Source of the DNA: JAAYED01 sp040772225
Lineage (GTDB): Bacteria; Chloroflexota; Anaerolineae; UBA1429
Assembly (NCBI GenBank): GCA_040772225.1
Contig: JAXGYO010000002.1
Location: forward strand, 620,001 to 684,000
Direction: 5' to 3'
Length of the DNA stretch: 64,000 bases
Part shown: piece by piece, positions 38,642-47,450 of the stretch
How the letters are laid out: every line of letters starts with the position of its first letter
How positions within the stretch are numbered: the stretch's first letter is position 1
Notes under the pieces: generated by a model
Database searches by the model: none
The model's input: the letters and a program-made list of their open reading frames with translations, nothing else
What the model was told of the DNA's origin: nothing
Made by a program: the position numbers and the translations under genes

Positions 38642-39363
38642 GCTGTTGCTGCTACCCTAATGGCGGCTCGCGGAGCGACGCGGGGTTCAAGCACCGGCTG
38701 GTCATCCACCAGCCTGCCATCGGACAGCCTGATGATGCGATCGGTGTACTCTGCCGTCTCTGGCGCGTGGGTGACGTACAGAACGGTTATGCCCTGATCG
38801 CGGTTCAAGCTCTGAAACAAGCCGATGATCTCCAGCCCGGTCTTGCTATCCAGGTTACCAGTCGGCTCATCAGCCAGGATAATATCCGGATGATTGATCA
38901 AAGCTCGGGCTATCGCCACACGCTGTTGTTCACCGCCCGAGAGCTCGTTGGGCTTGTGATCCATGCGGTCCTTGAGCCCCACACGCTCAAGCGCCTCGGC
39001 CGCACGGGCACGCCGGTTACGACTGCCAGCATAGATGAGAGGAAGCTCCACGTTGTCGATAGCGGAGGTACGCCGCAAGAGGTTATAGCTCTGAAACACA
39101 AACCCGATTTTCCGGTTTCGAATGCGCGCCAACTCATTCTGACTGAGCGTAGATACATTGACGCCATCCAGATAATAGGCGCCGGAGGTGCTCTGGTCCA
39201 GGCAACCCAGAATGTTCATCAGCGTGCTCTTGCCCGATCCTGAAGGCCCCATGATGGCAGTCAGCTCGCCTGCACGTATCTGCAGGTCAAGGTCGCACAG
39301 GGCCTGCACCTTCACTTCGCCCATCATGTAGACCTTGCAGATCTGCCGCAGGTCAATCAACAT
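38638..39363 (-). CDS. ABC transporter ATP-binding protein, MacB/LolD type
   Basis: 241 residues. Walker A GPSGSGKSTLMN, Q-loop FVFQSYNLL, signature LSGGEQQRVAIARAL, Walker B IILADEPTGNLDS and the switch His in LYVTHAPE are complete. Start is ATG 39363, two bases after the TGA of the adaptor gene. A TTG-started frame to 39387 would overlap that gene more. It powers the permease encoded next. Confidence 0.93.
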   Translation of the reverse strand: MLIDLRQICKVYMMGEVKVQALCDLDLQIRAGELTAIMGPSGSGKSTLMNILGCLDQSTSGAYYLDGVNVSTLSQNELARIRNRKIGFVFQSYNLLRRTSAIDNVELPLIYAGSRNRRARAAEALERVGLKDRMDHKPNELSGGEQQRVAIARALINHPDIILADEPTGNLDSKTGLEIIGLFQSLNRDQGITVLYVTHAPETAEYTDRIIRLSDGRLVDDQPVLEPRVAPRAAIRVAATA

Positions 39364-39364
39364 C

Positions 39365-40837
39365 TCAGCCACCAAAGGAGAACTCAAAGAGCGGACCGCT
39401 CGGCCGGCCTACGACGACCTCATCGCCCTCTGCCAATCCATCTTGCACGATGCTGTACTCGCCATTGCTGGCGCCGATCTCTATCGGTACGCGCACCAAC
39501 TGCCCGTTCACCAGTTTTTCGACATACCTGCCGCCGGCGTCGCGTCGCACCGCCCGCACTGGCACCAGGAGAGCATCCTCAGTACGCATGACGATGACAT
39601 CGACAGCCGCGGTCATAAAAGGCCGCAACTCAAGTTCACCCGGCTCTAGATCTACGCGCACATCAAACACCACGATGCCCTGCACATTGTTTCCCACCGC
39701 TCCGATGCGGCTCACGGTGCCGATCATCGGGGCCTTGGGGTATGCGTCCAGCACCACCCTGGCTTCCTGTCCCACCGCCACCTGGCCGATGTCCGTCTCG
39801 TCGATGCTCATGACAACGTGATAATCTGCGGCGTCGATCAGCGTCATCACCGGGCTGCCGGCCGCGGCAGTGTCCCCGATGAGGAGGTTCAGGCTGGCAA
39901 CAACACCGTCCGCGGGAGCACGCAAATCGAGATCATCGAGACGCCTTTGGGCAATATCGACGCCAACCTGCGCCTGGTCCACCTGTGCCTGCGCCACCGC
40001 AATCTCCTCCGCGCTGGCGCCCTGGCGCGAAAGCTCCGCCTCGGCCTGTGCACGCTGCAACTGAGCCCGGGCAGATGATAGCTGTCCCAGCGCCTGATTG
40101 ACCTGCGCCTGCGCCGCAGCCCGATCGGCATCGCTGACTCCCTCACGCATCTGCTCCAGCTGGAGCTGAGCGATCTCAACCGAAATCTCGCTTCGATTCA
40201 CGTTTGCTTCGGCCTGATCGCAATCGGCCTGAGAGACCCCCAGACCAACGCGGCCACAGATCGCATCGCGTTGTGCCTGCGCTCCCCAGAGAGCGTTCTT
40301 GCTCTCCTCTACTCGTTTAGACGCGATCGCTATCTCATCAGCGGTGGGACCAGAGAGGACGCGCTGCTGATTGGCGCGTGCGGCGTCGACCCCCGCCTGT
40401 GCTGTCTGTACTCCCGATTCAGCAGCAGCCAGAGCTGCATCGATCATAGCCAGCTCGGACTCGGAGGCCTCTTTGACGGTACGCGCAAGCTGAGCCTCGG
40501 CAATCGCCAAAGCGGCCTCCGCCTGGGCCAGACTGAGTCGCACATCCACAGGGTCCAGACGGGCCAGCACATCTCCCGCAGACACGGTGTCCAGTTCGTC
40601 CACAAGGATCTCGACGACTGTGCCAGAGGCGCGAAAGCCGAGCCGCTGCGTACGCTCAGCACGCACACTGCCCGTCGCGCTTACAGTGGCCTCAAATGGT
40701 CCACGCACCACAGCGCCCATCGAGATCTGCCCATCCACAGGAGTGCCCGTATCCTGCGGCGGTCGCAGCACAAAATACCAGATTGCGACCGCCGCCACAG
40801 CAACGACCAGAAGGATCCATAACCAGCGCTTTAGCAC
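39365..40837 (-). CDS. HlyD/MacA-type membrane fusion (adaptor) protein
   Basis: About 490 residues. One N-terminal membrane anchor (WLWILLVVAVAAVAIWYFV), a split lipoyl/barrel-sandwich domain (RLGFRASGTVVEILV and LDLRAPADGVVASLN), and between them an extended coiled-coil hairpin of about 230 residues. A beta-barrel and C-terminal domain follow. I place the start at GTG 40837 after AAAGGG; the frame runs to 40918. First gene of the adaptor-ATPase-permease operon. If the organism has one membrane, it would act as an extracytoplasmic adaptor without an outer-membrane channel. Confidence 0.88.
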   Translation of the reverse strand: MLKRWLWILLVVAVAAVAIWYFVLRPPQDTGTPVDGQISMGAVVRGPFEATVSATGSVRAERTQRLGFRASGTVVEILVDELDTVSAGDVLARLDPVDVRLSLAQAEAALAIAEAQLARTVKEASESELAMIDAALAAAESGVQTAQAGVDAARANQQRVLSGPTADEIAIASKRVEESKNALWGAQAQRDAICGRVGLGVSQADCDQAEANVNRSEISVEIAQLQLEQMREGVSDADRAAAQAQVNQALGQLSSARAQLQRAQAEAELSRQGASAEEIAVAQAQVDQAQVGVDIAQRRLDDLDLRAPADGVVASLNLLIGDTAAAGSPVMTLIDAADYHVVMSIDETDIGQVAVGQEARVVLDAYPKAPMIGTVSRIGAVGNNVQGIVVFDVRVDLEPGELELRPFMTAAVDVIVMRTEDALLVPVRAVRRDAGGRYVEKLVNGQLVRVPIEIGASNGEYSIVQDGLAEGDEVVVGRPSGPLFEFSFGG

Positions 40838-41004
40838 GGCACTAGCCCTTTCTGACAATAGATGATCGGCATGTCCGTCACCCAGCCCAACCGCAAAGCT
40901 GGAGTTGCTCAGTGTCACTCTGCATCAAGGACGACGAGGGCTCGGCGAGCGGTTCGAGGCGGACACGGATATGCACACGGTAGAGCCAAAACTTGACCAT
41001 TCTA

Positions 41005-41032
41005 ACTATAATCAGGCGAGAGGACGTGTCAA
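41005..41032 (-). promoter_or_regulatory. Promoter of the MacAB-like operon
   Basis: On the minus strand, a perfect -35 TTGACA (41027-41032) and -10 TATAGT (41005-41010) with 16 bp spacing, about 165 bp before the chosen GTG start. The rest of 40838-41090 shows no gene. Confidence 0.6.
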
Positions 41033-41059
41033 ATCTCTCGACCGGAGCGGTCTTGACAC
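41026..41059. promoter_or_regulatory. Nested inverted repeat over the exporter -35 box
   Basis: GTGTCAA (41026-41032) and TTGACAC (41053-41059) form outer arms around an inner GACCG/CGGTC pair (41040-41052). The outer arm includes the -35 box, so this could be a repressor site for the exporter operon. Confidence 0.4.
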
Positions 41060-41090
41060 AACGCAACCCGGCTATCTCCAGCGGGCGCCT

Positions 41091-42497
41091 CTAGTGCCGG
41101 TCACAGCAAGCCGTCTCGCTCTGCTCACCCGTAATGCGTTCGCAAATCCTGGCTGCTACATCGGGAGGCTCGCTCGCCACCAGCACCTGCCAGCCATCCG
41201 AACCATCTATTGCCTGAACTCCGATCCATGCCCGCCAGGCCGAGCATCGGCGCCGCAGCAGCATGCCGGCCAATCCGATCAACACCCCCCCAGAGAACAG
41301 CGCCAACCCTGGCAGCCGCCAGATGGATACAACAGCGGCGAGCTCTCTGTGCGCCAGGACTATGGCCCCTGGCAGCTCCAGTACGGCCTCGGGCAAAGGC
41401 ACAGCCCTGCCCAGCAGCGTGCCGAGGCCGCCATCCAGCGCCTCGACAACGACGTCCTCGCTGCCTGAGCCTGAAAGAGTTCGGGCGACCCTGATAACGA
41501 TGCCGGCGTCAGGCACGGTGAGCATCTGTTCTTCCTGAGGAACCACACCGCGAAACATCGCCAGCGACTGACGGTCGCCGATGACAGGCACCAGCGGCAG
41601 CGGTTCATAGGCGGCATCCCTGACGGTGAGCGATAGCGCCGGAGGGACGTCCACCACGCGTAGCCACGCGCCACGATAGGGACGCCACCGGTCCGTGACA
41701 AGCAGCAACGGTGAAGAAGCCTCCTCGCCGGGCAATGACCAGGATAGCTGTACGCCGACACTGCTATCCTGCTCCCGCAGAAAAACGCTTTCTGTCTGAA
41801 GGCGGAGCGTCGCCGCTGAGACCAGGTCCGGCAGGTCAGCTGCATCGCCAGCTAGCACCGGCGGGCTGATCACACCCCTGGCCCCGATACACAAGAGCAG
41901 CGCGCCCGTGAGTGCCAGAATCGCGCCCACTACAGGCAACTGCGAACAGACCCGCTGCCAGGCTGCCGGATAAAGCAGCGCCTGGCTTGCAGCGGGTGTT
42001 GCCCGGGACCCCTTCCGCGATGTGTCCTCACCGCCCAGGGCCATAAAGAGGCGATCCCACACGTCTGTCGCCGTCGCAACGGTTGAGGGCGCACCAACCG
42101 ATAGCGAGAAGGGCTCGCCGGACGGCAGCCCCTCGACCGAGGGAAAGAGCCCTTGTGCCAGTCGCGTCAGCAACACCATCATGAGCAGCACAAAGAGTCC
42201 CCGCAGTGCGAGACGAGACGCCGGATGGAGCAGATCCCAGGCGTATACGACCTGGCCCGCAGTGGTCTCAGAAAGGCCGGCGAATCCTGGTCTGAAGCCT
42301 GGTATCGCCGCAACAACAATGACCCACAGACCCACCAGGGCCGCCGGCACTATCAGCCCCCACTTAGAGCTCAGGACCCGCCACAGCACCCCGACTGCTG
42401 TCTCTATAGACCGGCCAATCGCGCCGCGAGAGGCATCCGCGCCCTGTACTCTGTCCTCTCCGCCAGGTGTAGTCGATCGCACGACAAAAGAGCCCAT
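41091..42497 (-). CDS. Four-helix membrane protein with ResB-like architecture
   Basis: About 468 residues. Three N-terminal membrane helices (LIVPAALVGLWVIVVAAI, LALRGLFVLLMMVLL, LPVVGAILALTGALLL) are followed by an extracytoplasmic domain of about 200 residues and one C-terminal helix (LALFSGGVLIGLAGML). This is the topology of ResB/Ccs1, which helps attach haem to cytochrome c, and the WRVLSSKWG start and the LPG before the last helix recall that family. No ResC/CcsA partner is near. The start is uncertain: ATG 42497 lies inside a hairpin just after the ThuA gene. Confidence 0.5.
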   Translation of the reverse strand: MGSFVVRSTTPGGEDRVQGADASRGAIGRSIETAVGVLWRVLSSKWGLIVPAALVGLWVIVVAAIPGFRPGFAGLSETTAGQVVYAWDLLHPASRLALRGLFVLLMMVLLTRLAQGLFPSVEGLPSGEPFSLSVGAPSTVATATDVWDRLFMALGGEDTSRKGSRATPAASQALLYPAAWQRVCSQLPVVGAILALTGALLLCIGARGVISPPVLAGDAADLPDLVSAATLRLQTESVFLREQDSSVGVQLSWSLPGEEASSPLLLVTDRWRPYRGAWLRVVDVPPALSLTVRDAAYEPLPLVPVIGDRQSLAMFRGVVPQEEQMLTVPDAGIVIRVARTLSGSGSEDVVVEALDGGLGTLLGRAVPLPEAVLELPGAIVLAHRELAAVVSIWRLPGLALFSGGVLIGLAGMLLRRRCSAWRAWIGVQAIDGSDGWQVLVASEPPDVAARICERITGEQSETACCDRH

Positions 42498-42515
42498 CCC
42501 GCCGCAGCGAGATGG
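42485..42515 (-). terminator. Hairpin between the ThuA-like and ResB-like genes
   Basis: On the minus strand GCCCATCTCGC and GGCGGGATGGGC pair, followed by TCTTTTG. It lies about 25 bp after the ThuA-like stop and could weaken read-through into the ResB-like gene. Confidence 0.45.
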
Positions 42516-42537
42516 GCCAGAAAACGTGCCGGCGCGA

Positions 42538-43284
42538 TCAGTCAGTGACCTCAAAGGTCTCATTCGCCTTGTAGTTGGGCGCCCGGCCCAGGTCATGATA
42601 CGGGCCATTGACAGGCGCGGCCCAGCGCACCGCATTCTTGATCACGTGCTGTACCTCAGCCTGGTAAAAGATCGGGAAGGTCTCATGGCCCGGGCGGAAG
42701 TAGAACACTTTGCCCTTGCCCCGATGATAGGCTACACCGCTGCGAAAGACCTCGCCGCCCTGGAACCAACTTGTGAATACGGTGGCATCGGGCGTTGGTA
42801 TGTCAAAGAACTCGCCATACATCTCAACATGCGGAATCTCGAAAAACTCACCGAGACCGGCAGCGATCGGGTGGCTGGGGTCGGTCACCCACAGGCGCTC
42901 GCGCTCGCCAGCCTCGCGCCACTTGAGCGTGCAAAAGGTCCCCATCATCCGGCGGAAAATCTTGGATAGGTGACCCGAGTGCAACACGATCAGCCCCATG
43001 CCGTTGAGCACGCGCCGCTGGACGCGATCCACGATCTCATCCTGAACCTCGTGGTGTGCCATGTGCCCCCACCAGATCAGCACGTCGGTGTTGTCCAGGA
43101 CATCTTGCGTGAGGCCATGCTCGGGTTCATCCAAAGTGGCCGTTCGCGTGACAATATCGGCCTCGGCCCCCAAAAAGCTGGCGATCTGCCCGTGTATCCC
43201 CTCAGGATAGACGTCTGCCACCACCTGATCGGTTTTCTCGTGCCGATATTCATTCCACACCGTCACTCTTATCTTGTCTGCCAT
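42538..43284 (-). CDS. ThuA-like (trehalose utilisation/glutamine amidotransferase-like) protein
   Basis: 248 residues, ThuA family with a class I glutamine-amidotransferase-like fold. Recognisable blocks are IRVTVWNEYRHEK at the start, VLIWWGHMAHHEV, GLIVLHSGHLSKIFRRMMG and the C-terminal VFYFRPGHETFPIFY. ThuA homologues are linked to sugar oxidation (3-keto sugars) and often occur with Gfo/Idh/MocA and isomerase genes like those at 21.5-23.7 kb, but none adjoin it here. ATG 43284 has GGAGGG at six bases. Confidence 0.87.
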   Translation of the reverse strand: MADKIRVTVWNEYRHEKTDQVVADVYPEGIHGQIASFLGAEADIVTRTATLDEPEHGLTQDVLDNTDVLIWWGHMAHHEVQDEIVDRVQRRVLNGMGLIVLHSGHLSKIFRRMMGTFCTLKWREAGERERLWVTDPSHPIAAGLGEFFEIPHVEMYGEFFDIPTPDATVFTSWFQGGEVFRSGVAYHRGKGKVFYFRPGHETFPIFYQAEVQHVIKNAVRWAAPVNGPYHDLGRAPNYKANETFEVTD

Positions 43285-43449
43285 CGAAACCCTCCTTCTA
43301 CTCCGCGCGATTGCCATCTGGCACCAGATATTTCGAACACCCACAGTCTACGCCAAGGACAGTTGCAGATCAAGACTGCCAGCGCACCGGAGCCATTCTC
43401 TCACACCGCCAGTGGTTGCCACGACAGCAGCACCCGCTGAGCTCATCCG

Positions 43450-43477
43450 TTGACACGCCCCCTCGCGATCCTATAAT
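43450..43477 (+). promoter_or_regulatory. Promoter of the DprA-like gene
   Basis: A perfect -35 TTGACA (43450-43455) and perfect -10 TATAAT (43472-43477) with 16 bp spacing, about 29 bp before GTG 43507. Confidence 0.75.
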
Positions 43478-43506
43478 GGCGTCAGTAGACCACAGGATGG
43501 AGATAG

Positions 43507-44595
43507 GTGGATATCCAGGAAAAGGCGTGCTGGCTCGCGCTCCTCAGCGATGCAGATGTCGATCGCAACATCGCCAAACGCGCACTGTACCGCTGGACTA
43601 TCGTGGCGCAGCAGCCCCTGAGCGCCTGTGCTCCGTTTTCTGCACAGACATTGATGGAGCAGTTGCCCGAGCTTGATGCACTCCAGGCGGAGCGCTGGCA
43701 AGCGGCGTTTGGTCGCGCATCGCAGGCTCAGGAGATCCTGGACTATTGGCAGTCACAAGGGGTCGACCTGCTCACGCGCGCAGACCCGAATTACCCCGAG
43801 AGCCTGGCAGAGAGGCTGCCAGAGCGCTGGCTGCCCTACATGTTCTTTTATCGGGGCAATCTCCATCTGCTGGAGCGGCCTGCCGTGTTTGTCTCGGGAT
43901 CAAGCCACCCTGCAGGGATGGCGAACGCGACGATCGCAGCGCTCGCAAGAGACCTGGCATCGCTGCCAGTCTCACATTGCGGGACCTACGCTCAGGGCAT
44001 CGAGCGCCTCATGTTGGACACCGCGGCGGCCGAACACGCGGCCACAATTCTGATCCTGCCAGTCGGCCTGAGTCATGCCGGTCCCATCTTGCGCCTAGGT
44101 GAGGAAGCTGTCGAGCGCGGCGAACGACTGGAGCTGAGCCCGTTTACACCGGAGACGACGTACTCGCCCGCTCTGGGTAACGCCTGCACCCGGCTTGCCA
44201 CGGCGCTCTCTGATGTCCTCGTGCTCTATGACCATGCAGGCGCCGCCGCAGACTGGCCGGGCCTTTCGGACCAAGTGGCGCATGGAGGCCGGGTGCTCTG
44301 GTGGACCACTGGAGCGGCGACAATGGGCAGCGACTGGACGGACGGCGGAGCGGTAGCGATCGACACTGCCGGCCAGGCCGCCCGTCTCATCAGAAATCAG
44401 CTTGCTCTGGACATGGAGAGCGAACAGGGACCAGACAGCGACCTGCCCGGCGCGTATGACTCGCTGGACACCGTGCAGTTCCAGAGCGCCGATTCTGCCA
44501 TAGCGCGTCTGGCCAGGACGGGACGTGTCCCGGAGAGTCTTGTGCGTCGCTTGCGTGATGCCGAGAGACGCGGTAACCTCGGCGATGTAGATTGA
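43507..44595 (+). CDS. Divergent DprA/Smf-like Rossmann-fold protein
   Basis: 362 residues. The DprA layout is visible: an N-terminal helical region, then PNYPESLAERLP and MFFYRGNLHLL before a Rossmann-like core with VFVSGSS, ILILPVG and a late SDVLVLYD strand. The DprA hallmark SGxARGID is replaced by SHCGTYAQGIE, and the RNR block by GNACTRL. DprA loads RecA on incoming DNA; this paralogue has probably lost that ssDNA site and may bind something else, such as a nucleotide. GTG 43507 start. Confidence 0.6.
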   Translation: MDIQEKACWLALLSDADVDRNIAKRALYRWTIVAQQPLSACAPFSAQTLMEQLPELDALQAERWQAAFGRASQAQEILDYWQSQGVDLLTRADPNYPESLAERLPERWLPYMFFYRGNLHLLERPAVFVSGSSHPAGMANATIAALARDLASLPVSHCGTYAQGIERLMLDTAAAEHAATILILPVGLSHAGPILRLGEEAVERGERLELSPFTPETTYSPALGNACTRLATALSDVLVLYDHAGAAADWPGLSDQVAHGGRVLWWTTGAATMGSDWTDGGAVAIDTAGQAARLIRNQLALDMESEQGPDSDLPGAYDSLDTVQFQSADSAIARLARTGRVPESLVRRLRDAERRGNLGDVD

Positions 44596-44646
44596 TCAGG
44601 CGCAGACACAACGCATCAGATCCGCGCACAGAGGAGAACTGCCATC

Positions 44647-45300
44647 ATGACACACAAGAGCCCGAGGCTGCTAGGAATCGCGTCATCGCCCATAGAGGTG
44701 CCAACCTGGTTTCGCCAGTTTGTCTCGGTCGTTGCGACCGCCAGTGCAGCCATACTCTATGCCGTCGTCCTGGGCGTGGCCATTCATAGGACGCTGACGG
44801 AGAGTGACCCCGTCTTTTCAGAGACCATGACGAGGGCTGCCGCCGCGCTCAGCGGCCTCGTGGGCTCCGTGGTAACCGCCGGTTTTGCCCGCAGCGGCTC
44901 GGGCGTGTCTGTTCACGTGGCCGGAATCGGTCGCGACCTGATCACCGCCCCGATTGGATGGATCAAACGCAACTTTTTCGGGCTGGCGGACACGCTGGGC
45001 TTGCCACTGCTGCCCGAGATCGTTCTCTGGACGGAGCCAGATGAGACGCCTACCGGCGAACCTGCGCAGGATACTCCCTCCTACGAGGTGGACGAGCCCA
45101 CCGTAAACAAGGCCTCACTGTTCCTCGCGGTGCTGTACTTTGGGATCTTTTTTGTCGTAGGCCTGACTGCCTTTATCACAAGTATCACCAGAACACAGGT
45201 ACCCGAGTTGTTGGGCAATTGCGCCTGGGTATGGTTAGGGGCTGTCATATCCTCTAGCTACTCCTTCTTTGCGCTGAACTCGGATACTGCAGTGATCTAG
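44647..45300 (+). CDS. Membrane protein, function unknown
   Basis: 217 residues with about four hydrophobic segments: two near the N-terminus (FVSVVATASAAILYAVVLGV, then LSGLVGSVVTAG) and two near the C-terminus (LFLAVLYFGIFFVVGLTAFI, WVWLGAVISSSYSFFAL), separated by a cytoplasmic or external loop of about 80 residues. No family is recognised. ATG 44647 has GAGGAG ten bases upstream. It follows the DprA-like gene after 51 bp and may share its promoter. Confidence 0.68.
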   Translation: MTHKSPRLLGIASSPIEVPTWFRQFVSVVATASAAILYAVVLGVAIHRTLTESDPVFSETMTRAAAALSGLVGSVVTAGFARSGSGVSVHVAGIGRDLITAPIGWIKRNFFGLADTLGLPLLPEIVLWTEPDETPTGEPAQDTPSYEVDEPTVNKASLFLAVLYFGIFFVVGLTAFITSITRTQVPELLGNCAWVWLGAVISSSYSFFALNSDTAVI

Positions 45301-45315
45301 CTCCCCGCAATCCAA

Positions 45316-45344
45316 GAGACGCCCGGGGCACTCCCGAGCGTCTC
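45316..45344. terminator. Hairpin between convergent membrane-protein genes
   Basis: GAGACGC and GCGTCTC close a stem with inner CGGG/CCCG pairing, between the two convergent genes. It lacks a T-run, so termination would be weak or Rho-assisted. Confidence 0.4.
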
Positions 45345-45365
45345 GTTGCTGTGCAGAAGACAGGA

Positions 45366-46052
45366 CTAGTAGCCGGCCGGATTGATCAGCGTCCGCACAA
45401 ACGCTACAGGCACGAGCGGCAAGACTCCGAGAGCCAGAATTGCCAGCACTTCCAACTCGCTGCTCGCTCGAGACTGCGGCGCGGGTTCACCGAGCAGTCG
45501 ACTGATCAGCGCCTCCCAGGTGTTCGCCACGAGCACAAAGGCCGTCACTAGGCGCACAAAGGTCACCAGATCGTGCGCAGTACGCGTTCCAAAGGTCGTG
45601 ATCAGTTCTTCCACCCGGTCGGCGGGCGGTTTCGCACCAGCAGCCAGTGTCTCGCGGGCGAAATCAGCAGCCAGGGCCGCTTCTTCCGGGGATACAGGCA
45701 CCGATGTCGATGCGGGGCGGCCACGAATGCGCTCTCCTCTTACCCCGAACCACGCCAGCATGCGATCAGCGAGCGCCGGCTTGCCAGCGTGTTCTCCCTG
45801 CAGCAAAGCAGCCAGTACGGCATCCGTCAGCGGTGAGGTGAGTTCCGGGTTGTTGCGCATCATCGCCAGCGCCTCAGGATGCCGCCACAAGGGGCGAAGG
45901 ATATCGAGAAACGTGAGCGCACTGGAAAAAGTCGGTTTCTCGTAAGGCCGGGCCTCGGCGCGAGCCTGCTTCCAGGCGCGCGACGCGCAGCGATACGCCG
46001 CAATCCCGGCTATCGCCCCAACGATGAGTACGAGTGTGTTTCGCTTTCGCAC
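45366..46052 (-). CDS. Membrane-anchored protein, function unknown
   Basis: 228 residues. A membrane helix at each end (TLVLIVGAIAGIAAYRCA at 6-23; VLAILALGVLPLVPVAFV near 203-220) flanks a helical middle. Residues about 125-190 faintly recall AhpD/carboxymuconolactone-decarboxylase-like helices, but without the CxxC pair. I make no functional call. It begins 33 bp after the tyrS stop on the same strand and could be co-transcribed with it. Confidence 0.6.
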   Translation of the reverse strand: MRKRNTLVLIVGAIAGIAAYRCASRAWKQARAEARPYEKPTFSSALTFLDILRPLWRHPEALAMMRNNPELTSPLTDAVLAALLQGEHAGKPALADRMLAWFGVRGERIRGRPASTSVPVSPEEAALAADFARETLAAGAKPPADRVEELITTFGTRTAHDLVTFVRLVTAFVLVANTWEALISRLLGEPAPQSRASSELEVLAILALGVLPLVPVAFVRTLINPAGY

Positions 46053-46085
46053 TGAACCCCCTGCGCAAGCACTGCGGCTCGGTCG

Positions 46086-47309
46086 TTATCCTGTGACGAT
46101 GCGGTGGAATCTTTTCTTCCCGGCGCGTAGAAGGATCTCTCCGTGCTCGAGATCAGCATCCGTGATCAGCGCCTCGATATCCTGGACGGGCTCATCGTTC
46201 ACATACGCCCCGCCCTGCTGCACCAGGCGGCGGGCGTCACTCTTGGAGCGGGTCAGGCCAGCGGTGACAAAGAGATCCACAGCAAGTACGCCTTGCTCAA
46301 GGTCACTTTTCGCAACGGTGGTCGAAGGAATCGCGTCGCGCTCCCCCTGCCCGCCAAACAGCGCGCGCGACGCCTCGCGCGCCTGGTCAGCAGCCTCGGC
46401 CCCATGTGCCAGGCGGGTCACCTCGTAAGCCAGTACCTCTTTAGAGTCGCGCAAAGCAGAGCCCTCGACCGAACTCAGCTCTGCGATCTGCTCCAGCGGC
46501 AGGAACGTGTATAGCTTGAGAAAACGCCCGACGTCGGCATCCTCAACATTGATCCAGTACTGGTAAAAGTCATAGGGAGCCATTAGTTCCGCCTGGAGCC
46601 AGACAGCACCGGCCGCCGTCTTGCCCATCTTGGCACCCGACGACGTCGTGAGCAGAGGAAACGTCAGCGCATAGGTCTCCGCCCCCTCGATCCGGCGGAT
46701 CAGATCGACGCCGGCAAGGATATTCCCCCACTGGTCATTTCCGCCCATCTGTAGCCGGCAACCATAGGTCCTGAAGAGATGCAGATAGTCGTATGCCTGA
46801 AGCAGCTGATAGTTAAATTCGATAAAGCTCAGGCCCCGCTCAAACCGCTGGCGATAAGCCTCGGCGGCAAGCATGCGGTTCACCGAAAAGTGCTGCCCAA
46901 TATCCCGCAGGAACTCGATATAGCCCAGCTTCATAAGCCACTCTGCGTTGTTCACGACAACGGCGCGGTCCTCACCGAAATCGATATAGTGTGACAGTTG
47001 TCGCCGAATCGCATCCACATTCTCGGCGATACTGTCGACGGCCATCAGCTGACGCATCTCTGTGCGCCCCGTTGGATCGCCGATCATGCCGGTTCCGCCG
47101 CCGACCACGACAATGGGCCGGTGCCCCAGTCGCTGCAGGTGCGCCACGGCCATAATCGTGAGCAGGCTGCCGGCGTGCAGGCTTGCGGCGGACGGATCAT
47201 AGCCGATGTAAAAGGTCAGCGGACTCTCCATAGCGGAACGCAGGCCCTCTGCATCCGAGACCTGCTCCACGAATCCACGTTCCTGCAACACATCCAGCGC
47301 GTTCACCAT
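46086..47309 (-). CDS. tyrS: Tyrosyl-tRNA synthetase
   Basis: 407 residues, class I synthetase, standard length. The HIGH-type motif is HAGS (SLHAGSLL near 44-51), a variant known in one branch of bacterial TyrRS. The ATP loop is KMGKT (about 234-238). QMGGNDQWGN binds tyrosine. The C-terminal S4 RNA-binding domain (SKSDARRLVQQGGAYVNDE) is present. No T-box leader is seen; the leader is only about 50 nt from the promoter at 47367-47395. Confidence 0.96.
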   Translation of the reverse strand: MVNALDVLQERGFVEQVSDAEGLRSAMESPLTFYIGYDPSAASLHAGSLLTIMAVAHLQRLGHRPIVVVGGGTGMIGDPTGRTEMRQLMAVDSIAENVDAIRRQLSHYIDFGEDRAVVVNNAEWLMKLGYIEFLRDIGQHFSVNRMLAAEAYRQRFERGLSFIEFNYQLLQAYDYLHLFRTYGCRLQMGGNDQWGNILAGVDLIRRIEGAETYALTFPLLTTSSGAKMGKTAAGAVWLQAELMAPYDFYQYWINVEDADVGRFLKLYTFLPLEQIAELSSVEGSALRDSKEVLAYEVTRLAHGAEAADQAREASRALFGGQGERDAIPSTTVAKSDLEQGVLAVDLFVTAGLTRSKSDARRLVQQGGAYVNDEPVQDIEALITDADLEHGEILLRAGKKRFHRIVTG

Positions 47310-47366
47310 ATGGCACCCCAGTACTTGACGCAGTTTCTCATCGGGCTAGGATAAGCCCTGCTGTGG

Positions 47367-47395
47367 ATAGTATCCGCCGGACGTCTGACTGTCAA
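47367..47395 (-). promoter_or_regulatory. Promoter of tyrS
   Basis: On the minus strand, a perfect -35 TTGACA (47390-47395) and -10 TACTAT (47367-47372), spaced 17 bp. Confidence 0.75.
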
Positions 47396-47450
47396 GTGCC
47401 CCCGCAGCCCCGGATGTGTTCCGCTATCGCTACGCCTCAAGGAGTGCCGC

